From: Streptomyces alboflavus | Lineage (GTDB): Bacteria; Actinomycetota; Actinomycetes; Streptomycetales; Streptomycetaceae | Direction of reading: 5' to 3' | DNA: 60,492 nucleotides | NCBI RefSeq assembly: GCF_000716675.1 | Contig: NZ_JNXT01000051.1 | Location: forward strand, 1-60,492 | Part shown: in pieces, positions 43,358 to 52,460 of the stretch | Position numbering within the stretch: the stretch's first letter is position 1 | Layout of the letters: each line of letters begins with the position of its first letter | The notes under the pieces: model-generated | Databases searched by the model: none | Seen by the model: the letters and a program-made list of their open reading frames with translations, nothing else | What the model was told of the DNA's origin: nothing | Made by a program: the position numbers and the translations under genes

Positions 43358-44229
43358 GACGGCGCCCGCAGCGCCTCCACCGCGATCCGCGCCGCCGTCC
43401 CGATCACCGCGTCCGCCGATGGCAGCGTCGCCGCCGTGCGGGCGGCGCGGGTGAAGACGGCGACGGCGTAGCGGCCGCCGTCGGGGTACTCGACGACGCC
43501 GACTTCGTTGCGCACGGTCGGCAGGCTGCCGGTCTTGCCCGCGACGTGGACGTCGTCGAAGGGGAATCCGGCGGCGAGGCGGTGCGGCCAGACCTGGAGG
43601 CCGAGGACGCGGCGCATGGCGGCGCCGTGCTCGGGGGTGCAGGCCTCGTCCCGCCAGACCGCGCCGAGCAGGCGGGTCATGTCGCGCGGGGTGCTGTGGT
43701 TGGTGCGGGCGGGGTCGAGGGCGCGCAGGCGGGCGATGACGTAGGGGTCGGTGAGGGCCTGCGCGCCGCCGGGGCCCGCGTCCTCGCGCATGGACGCGAA
43801 CATCTCGCGGAAGCTGTGCACGGCCCGGGTGCGGGTGAGGCCGAGGCGGGCGGTGGTGGCGTTGACGGCGTCCAGGCCGACGCGGTCCAGGAGGAGTTCG
43901 GCGGCGGTGTTGTCGCTGACGGCCATCATCAGGTACGCGGCGTCGCGCAGGGACATCCGTACGGGGTCGAGCATCGCGGCGAGCCCGGTCGGGCCGGACG
44001 TGCGGCCCTCGGGCGGGCACTCGATCTGCTCGGTCAGGTCGACGCGGCCCGCCGCGGCCTGCTCGTGCAGGGTGACGAGGACGCACAGCTTGTGGACGCT
44101 CGCGGTGACGACGGGCTGGTCGGCGCCGACGCCGACCTCCGCGCCGGAGTCGATGTCGACGGCGTGCAGCCGGCCCGTGACGCCGGCCTCGGTGAACGCG
44201 TCCTGGAGACGGATGGGGGTCGTGGTCAC
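43354..44229 (-). CDS. Class A beta-lactamase-fold serine hydrolase without signal peptide
   Basis: A 291-residue protein with the serine beta-lactamase/DD-peptidase motifs: S44-V-H-K47 (SxxK), S105-D-N and K232-T-G. The Omega-loop ExxLN that class A enzymes need for deacylation is not visible; the region reads H-S-F-R-E-M-F-A. There is no signal peptide, so it should stay in the cytoplasm. It may be a peptidase-like or esterase-like enzyme and not a resistance factor. GTG 44229 shares GTGA with the stop codon of the LysR gene, so the regulator and hydrolase are translationally coupled. Confidence 0.85.
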   Translation of the reverse strand: MTTTPIRLQDAFTEAGVTGRLHAVDIDSGAEVGVGADQPVVTASVHKLCVLVTLHEQAAAGRVDLTEQIECPPEGRTSGPTGLAAMLDPVRMSLRDAAYLMMAVSDNTAAELLLDRVGLDAVNATTARLGLTRTRAVHSFREMFASMREDAGPGGAQALTDPYVIARLRALDPARTNHSTPRDMTRLLGAVWRDEACTPEHGAAMRRVLGLQVWPHRLAAGFPFDDVHVAGKTGSLPTVRNEVGVVEYPDGGRYAVAVFTRAARTAATLPSADAVIGTAARIAVEALRAPS

Positions 44230-45194
44230 AGCCAGTACTCCGCGGTCGGACGCAGATGGAGCGGACGTGGGGGCGCGTCGGCGGTCAGGGCGGCGGTGTC
44301 GTGCAGGGCGCGCGTGACGGCCTCGGCGAACGCCACCACGGCGGTGTCGCCGCGCCCCTTCGGCCAGGCCACCGAGTGCCGCCAGGCCAGCGGGGCACCG
44401 GCGAGCGGCCGCCAGACGATGTCGGGTTCGGTGCCCGCGGGCGGGGCGGGGTGGGCGTCCTTGGGGCTGAAGGCGACGGCGTGCGCGGACAGGATCAGGC
44501 CGCGCACGAAGCTGGCGCCCTGGCCGTGCCGGACGGCGGTGGGGGTGTAGCCGTCGCGGGCGCAGGTGGTGAGGAGGTCGTCGTGCAGGGCGGGGGCGGC
44601 GCTGCGGTGGAAGAGGACCAGGTCGTAGCCGGTGAGGGCGGTGAGGGGGACCTCGGTGAGGGCGGCGGCGGGGGCGCCGCGCGGAAGGAGCACGCCGACC
44701 TCGCGGCGAAGGACCGGGCCGAGTTCGAGGCCGGTGACGTCGCAGGGGTGGTGGATGAGGCCGACGTCCAGGTCGTGGGCGGCGAGCTGGTCGAGCTGCT
44801 GGGCGGTGGTCAGCTCGCGCAGTTCCAGTTCGACGCCCTCGTGGTGGCGGCGGAAGTCGGCGAGGAGCGCGGCGACGGTCTCGCCCGCGATGTCCGGTGG
44901 GAGCGCGGCGCGCAGCAGGCCGCTCTCGCCGTCGCGGATGCGGCGGGCGGTGGCGAGCAGTGCCTCGGAGCGGGCGAGGAGTTCGCGGGCCTCGTCTAGG
45001 AGGAGCGTCCCGGCCTTGGTGATCGTGACCTGCCTGCTGGTGCGTTCGAAGAGGCGCACGCCGAGGTGGCGTTCCAGGCGCTGGACGCGTTGCGACAGGG
45101 GCGGCTGGGCCATGCCGAGGCGTTCGGCGGCCCGACCGAAATGTGACTCTTCCGCAACAGCCACAAAGCACTCCAGGTGCCGCATCAGGTCCAC
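44226..45194 (-). CDS. LysR-family transcriptional regulator
   Basis: A 322-residue LTTR. Residues 1-60 are the winged helix (H-F-G-R-A-A-E-R-L-G-M-A-Q-P-P-L-S-Q-R-V-Q-R-L-E), followed by a linker helix and a periplasmic-binding-like inducer domain from about residue 90. The start is GTG 45194. It is coupled downstream to the beta-lactamase-fold gene and lies divergent from the lipoprotein esterase gene, with GATATCG sites in between. Unusually, regulator and putative target are on the same mRNA. Confidence 0.9.
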   Translation of the reverse strand: MDLMRHLECFVAVAEESHFGRAAERLGMAQPPLSQRVQRLERHLGVRLFERTSRQVTITKAGTLLLDEARELLARSEALLATARRIRDGESGLLRAALPPDIAGETVAALLADFRRHHEGVELELRELTTAQQLDQLAAHDLDVGLIHHPCDVTGLELGPVLRREVGVLLPRGAPAAALTEVPLTALTGYDLVLFHRSAAPALHDDLLTTCARDGYTPTAVRHGQGASFVRGLILSAHAVAFSPKDAHPAPPAGTEPDIVWRPLAGAPLAWRHSVAWPKGRGDTAVVAFAEAVTRALHDTAALTADAPPRPLHLRPTAEYWL

Positions 45195-45204
45195 GAACAG
45201 GGAC

Positions 45205-45239
45205 GATATCGCAGATTAATGAGTACGTAAGTGATATCG
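45205..45239. promoter_or_regulatory. Paired GATATCG sites in the LysR intergenic region
   Basis: GATATCG occurs at 45205-45211 and 45233-45239, 28 nt apart, in a comparatively AT-rich stretch (GCAGATTAATGAGTACGTAA). The spacing suits two LysR recognition sites. It could control the LysR-hydrolase operon and the divergent esterase. Confidence 0.5.
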
Positions 45240-45279
45240 AACTTGGACATACGGTGCCCGGCGCTGATCTGCTCGGTGC

Positions 45280-46332
45280 ATGACCTCGCTCTCTTCGGTA
45301 CGGCCCGCCTCCGCCCGCGTACGTCGGCGGAGCACGGCGCGCCGCTGGTCCGGCGTCCTCGTCGTGGGCCTCGCCCTCACCGCGGGCTGCTCCACCGACG
45401 CCGACTCCGACTCCGGCTCCGCCACGTCCTCGAAGTCCTCCGATCCGTCGGCCGCCCCCGACACCCGCGAGCACCTGCGCGTGGACGGCACCACCCGCGA
45501 CTACCTCCTCCACAAGCCCACGAAGCCCGGCTCGGGCCCCCGCCCGCTCGTCGTCGCCTTCCACGGCCGCGGCGCCGACCCCGCCGAGATGCGCGAGCTG
45601 ACCGGCCTGAACGAGGCGGCCAAGGCGCGCGGGATGCTGGTCGCCTACCCGGAGGCCCTGCGCAAGACGTGGGGCGCGGGCGCGGCGCCGTCCCGCCTCC
45701 GCCCGGACCCCGACGCCGACGTGCGCTTCACGCAGGCCCTGGTCGACAAGCTGGTCCGCACGGAGCGGGCCGACCCCCGGCGGGTGTACGTCGTGGGGTT
45801 CTCCAACGGCGGCTCGATGGCGCTGCGGGTGGCGGCGGACCGGCCGAAGCTGGTGGCGGGGGCGGTGTCCGTCGCGGGGCAACTGCCCACCGGGCGGGAC
45901 GAGGTGCGGCCGACGGGGCCGGTGCCGGTGATGGTCGTCTACGGCGCCAAGGACCCGGTGCGGCCGGTGACGGGCCTGGCGAAGCCGGGGCCCGCCCCCA
46001 AGGGCCAGGAGCCCATCATGGCAACCAAGTCGGCCCGCTCGAGCGTCAAGGCCTTTGCCACGGCCGGTCGTACGAAGCCACCGGTCGAGCGGCCCCGGAA
46101 GGGCTACGACCGCACCGTGTGGCGGCCAGGACCCGGCACGGTCCCCGCCGAACTCCTCGTCGTGCGCGACGCGGGCCACACCTGGCCCGGAACGCGCGTC
46201 ACCCCGCCCGAGGGCTTCGGCCCCGCCAGCAAGGCGCTGGACACCACCGGCACCGTCCTCGGCTTCCTCACCGACCAGAGCCCCCGGCCCCCGCACGGGG
46301 CGGCCAAGACCCAGGAGCACAGCGACCGATGA
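45280..46332 (+). CDS. LpqC-like lipoprotein esterase (PHB-depolymerase family)
   Basis: A 350-residue alpha/beta-hydrolase lipoprotein. The lipobox is L-T-A-G-C-S with Cys37. The oxyanion segment is F-H-G-R-G-A-D near residue 95, the nucleophile elbow G-F-S-N-G-G near residue 173 and the His in D-A-G-H-T-W-P near residue 302. It belongs to the polyhydroxybutyrate-depolymerase/feruloyl-esterase family; mycobacterial LpqC is the nearest named relative. An insertion (P-A-P-K-G-Q-E-P to about 275) is rich in Lys/Arg. Its 3' end abuts the PBP gene in a duplicated junction. Confidence 0.88.
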   Translation: MTSLSSVRPASARVRRRSTARRWSGVLVVGLALTAGCSTDADSDSGSATSSKSSDPSAAPDTREHLRVDGTTRDYLLHKPTKPGSGPRPLVVAFHGRGADPAEMRELTGLNEAAKARGMLVAYPEALRKTWGAGAAPSRLRPDPDADVRFTQALVDKLVRTERADPRRVYVVGFSNGGSMALRVAADRPKLVAGAVSVAGQLPTGRDEVRPTGPVPVMVVYGAKDPVRPVTGLAKPGPAPKGQEPIMATKSARSSVKAFATAGRTKPPVERPRKGYDRTVWRPGPGTVPAELLVVRDAGHTWPGTRVTPPEGFGPASKALDTTGTVLGFLTDQSPRPPHGAAKTQEHSDR

Positions 46333-46351
46333 ACGTGAGCGACCGATGAAC
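46321..46351. repeat. 14-bp direct repeat at the esterase-PBP junction
   Basis: AGCGACCGATGAAC occurs at 46321-46334 and again at 46338-46351 with GTG between, a 17-nt period. The first copy holds the esterase stop codon in an ATGA overlap; the second holds the PBP start. The first ATG now reads a six-residue peptide M-N-V-S-D-R then stops. Confidence 0.9.
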
Positions 46352-47821
46352 AAGACCGTCCGCCGCGCAGCCGTCTTCTGCGGGCTGCTCGTCCTCGCCC
46401 TCCTCGTCCGCGCGACCTGGGTGCAGTTCGTGAGCGCCGAGACCCTCGCCGAGCACGACCAGAACCGGCGCGTGAAGATAGCCGACTTCGGCCAGCCGCG
46501 CGGCGACATCATCGTCGGCGGCGAGGCCGTCACCGGTTCCGTGACCACGCCGGGTTCGGACTTCAAGTACAAGCGGGTCTTCAAGGACGGCCCCATGTAC
46601 GCGCCCGTGACCGGCTTCTTCTCGCAGTCCCAGGGGCAGACGTTCCTGGAGGGCGTGCACAACGACCTGCTCACCGGCAGGGACAGCAGGCTGCTCGGCT
46701 CGCCCCTGGACACCCTGACCGGCGAGCGGCCCAAGGGCGGCGACGTGGTCACGACCATCGACCCGAAGGCGCAGAAGGCCGCGTACAAGGGCCTGACCGA
46801 CCTGGACGCCAAGGGCGCGGTGGTCGCCATCGACCCGCGCAACGGCAAGATCCTGGCGATGGCGAGCACACCGTCGTACGACCCGTCGGTGTTCTCCGGG
46901 ATCTCCGGCAAGGACGGCAAGGCCTTCGAGAAGCTGCAGAAGGACAAGGCCAAGCCGCTCAACAACCGGGCGTTCCGCGAGGCGTACCCGCCGGGCTCGA
47001 CCTTCAAGATCCTCACCGCGGCCGCCGCCCTGGAGCACGGCACGGTAGACGACATCAACGAGCGGTCCCGTGCGCGGGCCCCCTACCGGCTGCCGCAGAG
47101 CTCGACGGAGATCGGCAACGTCGTGCCGAACGCCATGTGCGACAAGGCGTCGATGAAGACCGCGATGCAGTGGTCGTGCAACAACGTCTTCCTCGATGCC
47201 GCGCTGCGGACCGGCAAGGACAAGATGCGCGAGACGGCGGAGCGGTTCGGCTTCAACGAGGAGCAGTTCATGCCCGTACGGACGGCCGCGAGCGGCTATC
47301 CGGAGAAGCTGGACAAGCCGGGGACGGCGCTCACCGGCATGGGCCAGGGCAGTGTCACCACCACGCCGTTCCAGATGGCCATGGTCACCGCGGGCCTCGC
47401 CAACGACGGCAAGGTCATGAAGCCGTACCTGGTCGAGGAGTTGCGCGGCGCCGACCTCTCCACGGTCGAGAAGGCGAAGCCCGAGGAGCTGGAGCAGGCC
47501 GTCTCGCCGGAGACGGCGCGCAAGGTGCAGGAGATGATGGAGTACACGGTCACCGACGGCACCGGCGACAAGGTGGCCATCGACGGCGTCACCGTCGGCG
47601 GCAAGCCCGGCACCGCCCAGCACGGCTCGAACGTGCGCGACCAGCGGCCGTACGCGTGGTTCGTGTCCTACGCCAAGCAGTCCGACGGCACCTCACCGGT
47701 GGCGGTCGCCGTGCTCGTCGACCCCGAGGACATGGACATCACCCGCTCCGAGATCGCGGGCGGCAAGCTGGGCGCGCCGATCGCCAAGGCGGTGATGAAG
47801 GCGGTCCTGAAGAAGTCCTGA
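46346..47821 (+). CDS. Penicillin-binding protein, class B (PbpA/FtsI-like)
   Basis: A 491-residue transpeptidase with one N-terminal membrane helix (residues 8-24), a dimerisation domain and the transpeptidase domain. The motifs are S218-T-F-K221 and S277-C-N279, but the third, normally K-T-G, is K420-P421-G422 (G-G-K-P-G-T-A-Q). The KTG threonine helps position substrate and beta-lactams, so this change should alter affinity. Class B PBPs cross-link peptidoglycan outside the membrane; FtsI-type enzymes work with a SEDS glycosyltransferase, which is not in this window. It is coupled to the esterase gene. Confidence 0.9.
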   Translation: MNKTVRRAAVFCGLLVLALLVRATWVQFVSAETLAEHDQNRRVKIADFGQPRGDIIVGGEAVTGSVTTPGSDFKYKRVFKDGPMYAPVTGFFSQSQGQTFLEGVHNDLLTGRDSRLLGSPLDTLTGERPKGGDVVTTIDPKAQKAAYKGLTDLDAKGAVVAIDPRNGKILAMASTPSYDPSVFSGISGKDGKAFEKLQKDKAKPLNNRAFREAYPPGSTFKILTAAAALEHGTVDDINERSRARAPYRLPQSSTEIGNVVPNAMCDKASMKTAMQWSCNNVFLDAALRTGKDKMRETAERFGFNEEQFMPVRTAASGYPEKLDKPGTALTGMGQGSVTTTPFQMAMVTAGLANDGKVMKPYLVEELRGADLSTVEKAKPEELEQAVSPETARKVQEMMEYTVTDGTGDKVAIDGVTVGGKPGTAQHGSNVRDQRPYAWFVSYAKQSDGTSPVAVAVLVDPEDMDITRSEIAGGKLGAPIAKAVMKAVLKKS

Positions 47822-47881
47822 CCGGACCCTGCCTGTCCGGGACCGGGACCGCGCTGCCCGGTGTGGCCGCTGCCTGCGGGC

Positions 47882-48313
47882 TCAGGGCCACACCAGGCAG
47901 TACGCCTGGTGCCCCGCGTCGTGCAGGCGGTGGCTGAAGTCCTGCCACTCGTGCAGGAGTTGATAGACGTTGAAGGCGTCCCGGGGGCCGCCGCGGTCGG
48001 GGACCGTGGACCAGATGAAGGCCGCCGCGCCGACCGACTCCTCGCCGATGCCGCGCAGCGGGTCGACGACCGTCATGGGGAGCTTGACGACGGCGTAGTC
48101 CGGGTGGAGGACGACCAGCTCCAGCGGGGGGACCTTGTGCAGGGGTATGCCCTCGATGCCGGTCAGGACCATCGCGGCCATCGTCTCCGGCTTGATCTTG
48201 GTGAACATGCCGCCCATGCCCAGCTCGTCGCCGCCGAGCTCCTCGGGGCGCATCGAGATGGGAACCCGTGCCGCCGTGGCGCCGTCGGGAGCGCCGAAGT
48301 ATTTGTAGGTCAC
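47882..48313 (-). CDS. Conserved hypothetical protein
   Basis: A 143-residue soluble protein from GTG 48313 (V-T-Y-K-Y-F-G-A-P-D-G). It is beta-rich with conserved-looking segments L-V-V-L-H-P-D-Y-A-V-V-K-L-P and H-E-W-Q-D-F-S-H-R-L-H-D-A-G-H-Q-A-Y-C-L-V. I do not recognise a family and see no catalytic motif. The longer frame back to 48478 is Arg/Gly shadow sequence. It is convergent with the PBP gene. Confidence 0.75.
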   Translation of the reverse strand: MTYKYFGAPDGATAARVPISMRPEELGGDELGMGGMFTKIKPETMAAMVLTGIEGIPLHKVPPLELVVLHPDYAVVKLPMTVVDPLRGIGEESVGAAAFIWSTVPDRGGPRDAFNVYQLLHEWQDFSHRLHDAGHQAYCLVWP

Positions 48314-48685
48314 CCCCACCCCGCCGCTCCTGTTTCCCGCCCGCTCACCCTGCACTCTGTCCGGCGTCCGCTGCTCGGGTGCCGGAACCGCCTCTGCCTC
48401 TCGCCGGTGCTTGCCCCGCCGGGCACGCCGGGGACCCAGGCCGTCGGTCCCCTCGCCCAGTCCGCCACCGCGCTGCATATCTCCACCCGACTGCTTTTCT
48501 AGAGCGCGCGGACCCCGCCGCGCAACCCGATCATCGTGTCAGTGACCTCCCCCACGGTCACCCGCCGAAACGTGGGGTGAAACACCAGTCCACAGGATTT
48601 CCGCACAACGGCCCCACGGCGAGGCCGGCAGCGCGGAAACCGCCGCACAGGAGGCCCGGCCAGGATGTCCGGACCCTCTGACACC

Positions 48686-50020
48686 ATGGTTCATGTGAGC
48701 TTCCCGTATAGCGCCCCAGTTTCGCAGACTCTTTTCGACCGTGCGGCGGCCGTGACGCCCGGCGGTGTGAACTCGCCCGTACGCGCCTTCCGCGCCGTGG
48801 GCGGTACGCCCCGCTTCATGGTGTCCGGTACCGGTCCGTACCTGACGGACGCCGATGGCCGCGAGTACGTGGACCTCGTGTGTTCATGGGGACCCATGAT
48901 CCTCGGGCACTCCCGTCCCGAGGTCACGGCCGCCGTCCAGGAGGCCGTCGCCCGCGGCACCTCCTTCGGCACGCCGGGCGAGGGCGAGGTCGCCCTCGCC
49001 GAGGAGATCGTCGACCGGATCGCCCCGGTCGAGCAGGTCCGCCTGGTCTCCAGCGGCACCGAGGCGACGATGTCCGCCATCCGGCTCGCCCGCGGCTTCA
49101 CCGGCCGCGCCAAGGTGATCAAGTTCGCCGGGTGCTATCACGGGCACGTGGACGCGCTCCTGGCGTCGGCCGGGTCGGGCGTCGCGACCCTCGGCCTGCC
49201 GGACACGCCGGGCGTCACGGGCGCCCAGGCCGGCGACACCATCGTCCTTCCGTACAACGACCTGGAGGCCGTGCACGAGGCCTTCCACACCCACCCCGGC
49301 GAGATCGCCTGTGTGATCACGGAGGCCTCGCCCGGAAACATGGGCGTGGTGCCGCCGCGCCCCGGCTTCAACGAGGGCCTGAAGTCCGCGTGCGCGAAGA
49401 ACGGCGCGCTGTTCATCTCCGACGAAGTCATGACCGGATTCCGGACAAGTAAAGCCGGATGGTTCGGAGTTGACGGGGTGGTGCCCGATCTCATGACGTT
49501 CGGAAAGGTCATGGGCGGCGGATTCCCCGCCGCCGCTTTCGGTGGCCGCGCCGACGTCATGGGGCATCTCGCGCCGGTCGGCCCCGTTTATCAGGCGGGC
49601 ACGCTGTCCGGGAATCCCGTGGCCACGGCCGCCGGTCTCGCGCAGTTGCGCCTCCTTGACGACGCGGCGTACGAGAAGGTGGACGCCGTCTCCGCCGAAC
49701 TGCGCGGCCTGGTGAGCGAGGCGCTGCACAAGGAAGGTGTCGCGCACCGCGTGCAGAACGCCTCCAATATGTTCTCCGTGTTCTTCACCGACCGTGAGGT
49801 GCGGAATTACGACGACGCCAAGTCCCAGGAGTCGTTCCGCTTCACCGCGTTCTTCCACTCGATGCTGTCGCAGGGCGTCTATCTGCCGCCGTCGGCCTTC
49901 GAGTCCTGGTTCGTTTCCACCGCCCATGACGAGCGTGCCGTCGAGCGCGTCGCCGCCGCCCTGCCGGCCGCCGCGCGCGCGGCGGCCGAAGCCACGAATT
50001 CCCCGGAGGCCACCGCATGA
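48686..50020 (+). CDS. hemL: Glutamate-1-semialdehyde 2,1-aminomutase
   Basis: The 444-residue PLP enzyme moves the amino group of glutamate-1-semialdehyde to give 5-aminolevulinate, the step after Hem[14 protein letters not shown] is the N-terminal signature and the PLP lysine is K274 in [12 protein letters not shown] 48686 was chosen; ATG 48665 and GTG 48695 are alternatives and none has a strong ribosome site. It ends at ATGA shared with the histidine phosphatase gene. hemL thus lies more than 30 kb from hemA-C-D-B, and has no visible Rex operator. Confidence 0.95.
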   Translation: MVHVSFPYSAPVSQTLFDRAAAVTPGGVNSPVRAFRAVGGTPRFMVSGTGPYLTDADGREYVDLVCSWGPMILGHSRPEVTAAVQEAVARGTSFGTPGEGEVALAEEIVDRIAPVEQVRLVSSGTEATMSAIRLARGFTGRAKVIKFAGCYHGHVDALLASAGSGVATLGLPDTPGVTGAQAGDTIVLPYNDLEAVHEAFHTHPGEIACVITEASPGNMGVVPPRPGFNEGLKSACAKNGALFISDEVMTGFRTSKAGWFGVDGVVPDLMTFGKVMGGGFPAAAFGGRADVMGHLAPVGPVYQAGTLSGNPVATAAGLAQLRLLDDAAYEKVDAVSAELRGLVSEALHKEGVAHRVQNASNMFSVFFTDREVRNYDDAKSQESFRFTAFFHSMLSQGVYLPPSAFESWFVSTAHDERAVERVAAALPAAARAAAEATNSPEATA

Positions 50021-50715
50021 CCGCGGGCAGCACGAGCGCCGGCAGCGAGATCACCGTCGTCCATCTGATGCGCCACGGCGAGGTGCACAACCCCGACGGG
50101 ATCCTCTACGGCCGCCTTCCCGGCTACCACCTCTCCGACCTCGGCCGGCAGATGGCCGACCGCGTCGCCGAGCACCTGTCCACCAGGGACATCACCCACG
50201 TCGTGGCCTCCCCCCTGGACCGGGCGCAGGAGACCGCGACCCCCATCGCCAAGGCGCACGGCCTGGACCTGGCCTCCGACGGGCGGCTCATCGAGGCGGA
50301 CAACGTCTTCGAGGGCAAGACCTTCGGCGTCGGCGACGGCGCCCTGAAGAACCCGGACAACTGGAAGCACCTCGTCAACCCCTTCAAGCCGTCCTGGGGC
50401 GAGCCGTACGTCGAGCAGGTCGTGCGGATGATGGGCGCGCTCGACGCGGCGAAGGACGCGGCGCGCGGGCACGAGGCCGTGTGCGTGAGCCATCAGCTGC
50501 CGATCTGGATCGTGCGCAGCTTCGTGGAGAAGCGGCGGCTGTGGCACGACCCGCGCAAGCGGCAGTGCACGCTCGCCTCTTTGACGACGTTCACCTATCG
50601 CGGCGACAAGATCGTCTCTGTGGGTTACTCGGAGCCTGCCCGAAATCTTGTCCCTAAGCACCTTCTCGCTGGCGCTAAGCCTGTGAAGGGGAAGAGCAAG
50701 GCATTCGGAGCGTGA
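50017..50715 (+). CDS. Histidine phosphatase family protein
   Basis: A 232-residue protein of the phosphoglycerate-mutase-like superfamily. The catalytic block [10 protein letters not shown] lies near residue 16 and the second His in C-V-S-H-Q-L-P-I near residue 158. These enzymes dephosphorylate small molecules through a phosphohistidine. It overlaps hemL by 4 nt (ATGA) and so is co-translated with it; a role next to haem synthesis is unproven. Confidence 0.9.
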   Translation: MTAGSTSAGSEITVVHLMRHGEVHNPDGILYGRLPGYHLSDLGRQMADRVAEHLSTRDITHVVASPLDRAQETATPIAKAHGLDLASDGRLIEADNVFEGKTFGVGDGALKNPDNWKHLVNPFKPSWGEPYVEQVVRMMGALDAAKDAARGHEAVCVSHQLPIWIVRSFVEKRRLWHDPRKRQCTLASLTTFTYRGDKIVSVGYSEPARNLVPKHLLAGAKPVKGKSKAFGA

Positions 50716-50756
50716 CGCTGGCGCTGTGCCTGTAGGACGGGCTCGGTGTGGGGGCT

Positions 50757-50855
50757 TGTATTCGCGGGGAATCTGCGGGCCGGTTGTGGCTGGTCGCGCA
50801 GTTCCCCGCGCCCCTTTCAGGGGCGCGCCCCCTGTCCGCGCTCCTTTCGGGGCGC
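50757..50855. repeat. Second dispersed intergenic repeat family
   Basis: GGTTGTGGCTGGTCGCGCAG followed by TTCCCCGCGCCCCTTTC is a widespread streptomycete intergenic motif. Here the later bases contain a small G/C hairpin (CGCCCC/GGGGCG-type). It is unrelated to the 25-bp-arm hairpin family seen elsewhere in the window. Confidence 0.6.
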
Positions 50856-50869
50856 GTCTGTCACGTCGG

Positions 50870-50935
50870 GTGTTCGCTATGCGTTGGCTGTGTGTTCGCT
50901 GTGTGCGGCGGGTAATTGAGTGAACACCCTATGAT
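50870..50935 (+). promoter_or_regulatory. Repeated GTGTTCGCT sites and -10-like TATGAT before the deacetylase gene
   Basis: GTGTTCGCT occurs at 50870-50878 and 50892-50900, 22 nt apart (two helical turns), and an inverted GTGAACAC lies at 50920-50927. A TATGAT hexamer follows at 50930-50935. This lower-GC region, upstream of the 51063 gene, is a good candidate for cooperative repressor or activator binding. Confidence 0.5.
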
Positions 50936-51062
50936 GCCGAATGTCTCTTCTCTGTAATAGACCCCATATTGGTGGTCCTGTTCGGAACCCGTGTCTTCGT
51001 CGCACCCTCTAAGGGGTTGTCCTTCAGCCAGGAGGACCAAAAGCGCGACGAATGGGGTTGGA

Positions 51063-52394
51063 ATGCGCGACGACAGCCGCACGGACCGGGGACGCGGAGT
51101 GCCGGCGATGCGCCGGACCTCCCTGAGTCGCCGGGGTGCGCTCGGCCTGGGGGCCGGCGCGGCGGCGGCCATCGGCCTTTCGGCCTGCGGTTCCGGTTCC
51201 GGTGACTCGGGATCGGCCGCGGACAACGGCAAGGGCGCCGGGAAGCCGGGTACGCCGAGCCGCCCGGCGAAGCCGATCGGCGACGGTTCCACGGCCTTCA
51301 CGGGCAAGCAGCCGAACCAGCCCGAGAAGCCGCGCCCGCTGGAGCCCGGCGAGACCCCGCCGCAGTTCGTCGTCTTCTCCTGGGACGGCGCCGGTGAGGT
51401 CGGCAACGGTCTGTTCCCGCGCTTCCTGAAGCTGGCGAAGGAGCACGACGCGGGGATGACGTTCTTCCTCTCCGGGCTGTATCTGCTCCCCGAGTCCAAG
51501 AAGCGGCTCTACCGGCCGCCGAACAACGGCGTCGGAGCCTCCGACATCGGCTACCTCACCGACGGCCACATCAAGGACACCCTGAAGTACGTGCGCCAGG
51601 CCTGGCTGGAGGGCCACGAGATAGGCACGCACTTCAACGGCCACTTCTGCGCGGGCACCGGCTCCGTGGCCAACTGGACGCCCGCCCAGTGGCAGTCCGA
51701 GATCGACCAGGCGAAGTCGTTCGTGACGAAGTGGCGCACCAACACCGGCTGGGACGACCTGCCGCCGCTGCCCTTCGACTACGAGAAGGAGCTCGTCGGC
51801 GGCCGCACCCCCTGCCTGCTCGGCCAGGACAACCTGCTGCCGACCGCCAAGAAGCTCGGCTGGCGCTACGACGCGTCCTCGCCGGGCGGCCGCCAGAAGT
51901 GGCCGGACAAGAAGATGGGCATCTGGGACCTGCCGCTGCAGGCGGTGCCGTTCCCCGGCCACACCTTCGAGGTCCTGTCGATGGACTACAACATCCTCGC
52001 CAACCAGTCGAAGAACTCCACGAAGGCCCCGCCGTCCAACTACCCGGGCTGGCGCAAGCAGGCCACCCAGGCCTACCTCAAGGGCTTCGAGCGCGCCTAC
52101 GAGTCCAACCGGGCGCCCTTCTTCATCGGCAACCACTTCGAGGAGTGGAACGGCGGCATCTACATGGACGCCGTCGAGGAGGCCCTGAAGGGCATGGCCG
52201 GGAAGAAGGACGTACGCCTGGTGTCCTTCAAGCAGTTCGTGGACTGGCTGGACGTGCAGAAGCCGGACGTCCTCGCCAAGCTGCGCGGCCTGGAGGTCGG
52301 CCAGAAGCCGGCCGGTGGCTGGAAGAGCTACCTGTCGGGCGGCTCCTCGGCCAGCCAGGGCGACGCCGAGAAGGACACCGGCAACGCGGCCTGA
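51063..52394 (+). CDS. Polysaccharide-deacetylase-like lipoprotein, probably Tat-exported
   Basis: A 443-residue protein. The signal region has a twin-arginine pattern (L-S-R-R-G-A-L-G-L-G) and a lipobox L-S-A-C-G, so export through Tat followed by lipidation is likely. The main domain resembles NodB-type carbohydrate deacetylases: F-S-W-D-G-A near residue 108 in place of the usual T-F-D-D-G, and G-T-H-F-N-G-H-F as the metal His motif near residue 188. The changed first motif leaves the activity uncertain. It lies upstream of the resA operon but after its own promoter region. Confidence 0.85.
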   Translation: MRDDSRTDRGRGVPAMRRTSLSRRGALGLGAGAAAAIGLSACGSGSGDSGSAADNGKGAGKPGTPSRPAKPIGDGSTAFTGKQPNQPEKPRPLEPGETPPQFVVFSWDGAGEVGNGLFPRFLKLAKEHDAGMTFFLSGLYLLPESKKRLYRPPNNGVGASDIGYLTDGHIKDTLKYVRQAWLEGHEIGTHFNGHFCAGTGSVANWTPAQWQSEIDQAKSFVTKWRTNTGWDDLPPLPFDYEKELVGGRTPCLLGQDNLLPTAKKLGWRYDASSPGGRQKWPDKKMGIWDLPLQAVPFPGHTFEVLSMDYNILANQSKNSTKAPPSNYPGWRKQATQAYLKGFERAYESNRAPFFIGNHFEEWNGGIYMDAVEEALKGMAGKKDVRLVSFKQFVDWLDVQKPDVLAKLRGLEVGQKPAGGWKSYLSGGSSASQGDAEKDTGNAA

Positions 52395-52460
52395 AAGGGG
52401 ACTTTCCGCTACCGCGGGGGGCGTCGAAGATCCCCGGAACGGGCATGCGAAACTTTTCAC

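Noticed and set aside
43354..44229. Antibiotic resistance beta-lactamase.
   Set aside because: There is no signal peptide and no recognisable Omega-loop glutamate, so periplasmic-type beta-lactam destruction is not supported.
43354..47058. A 1,234-codon open frame on the minus strand spanning several genes.
   Set aside because: Only its last 291 codons are a real gene. The rest is the antisense of the esterase and PBP genes and has shadow composition (Arg/Pro/Ala-rich).
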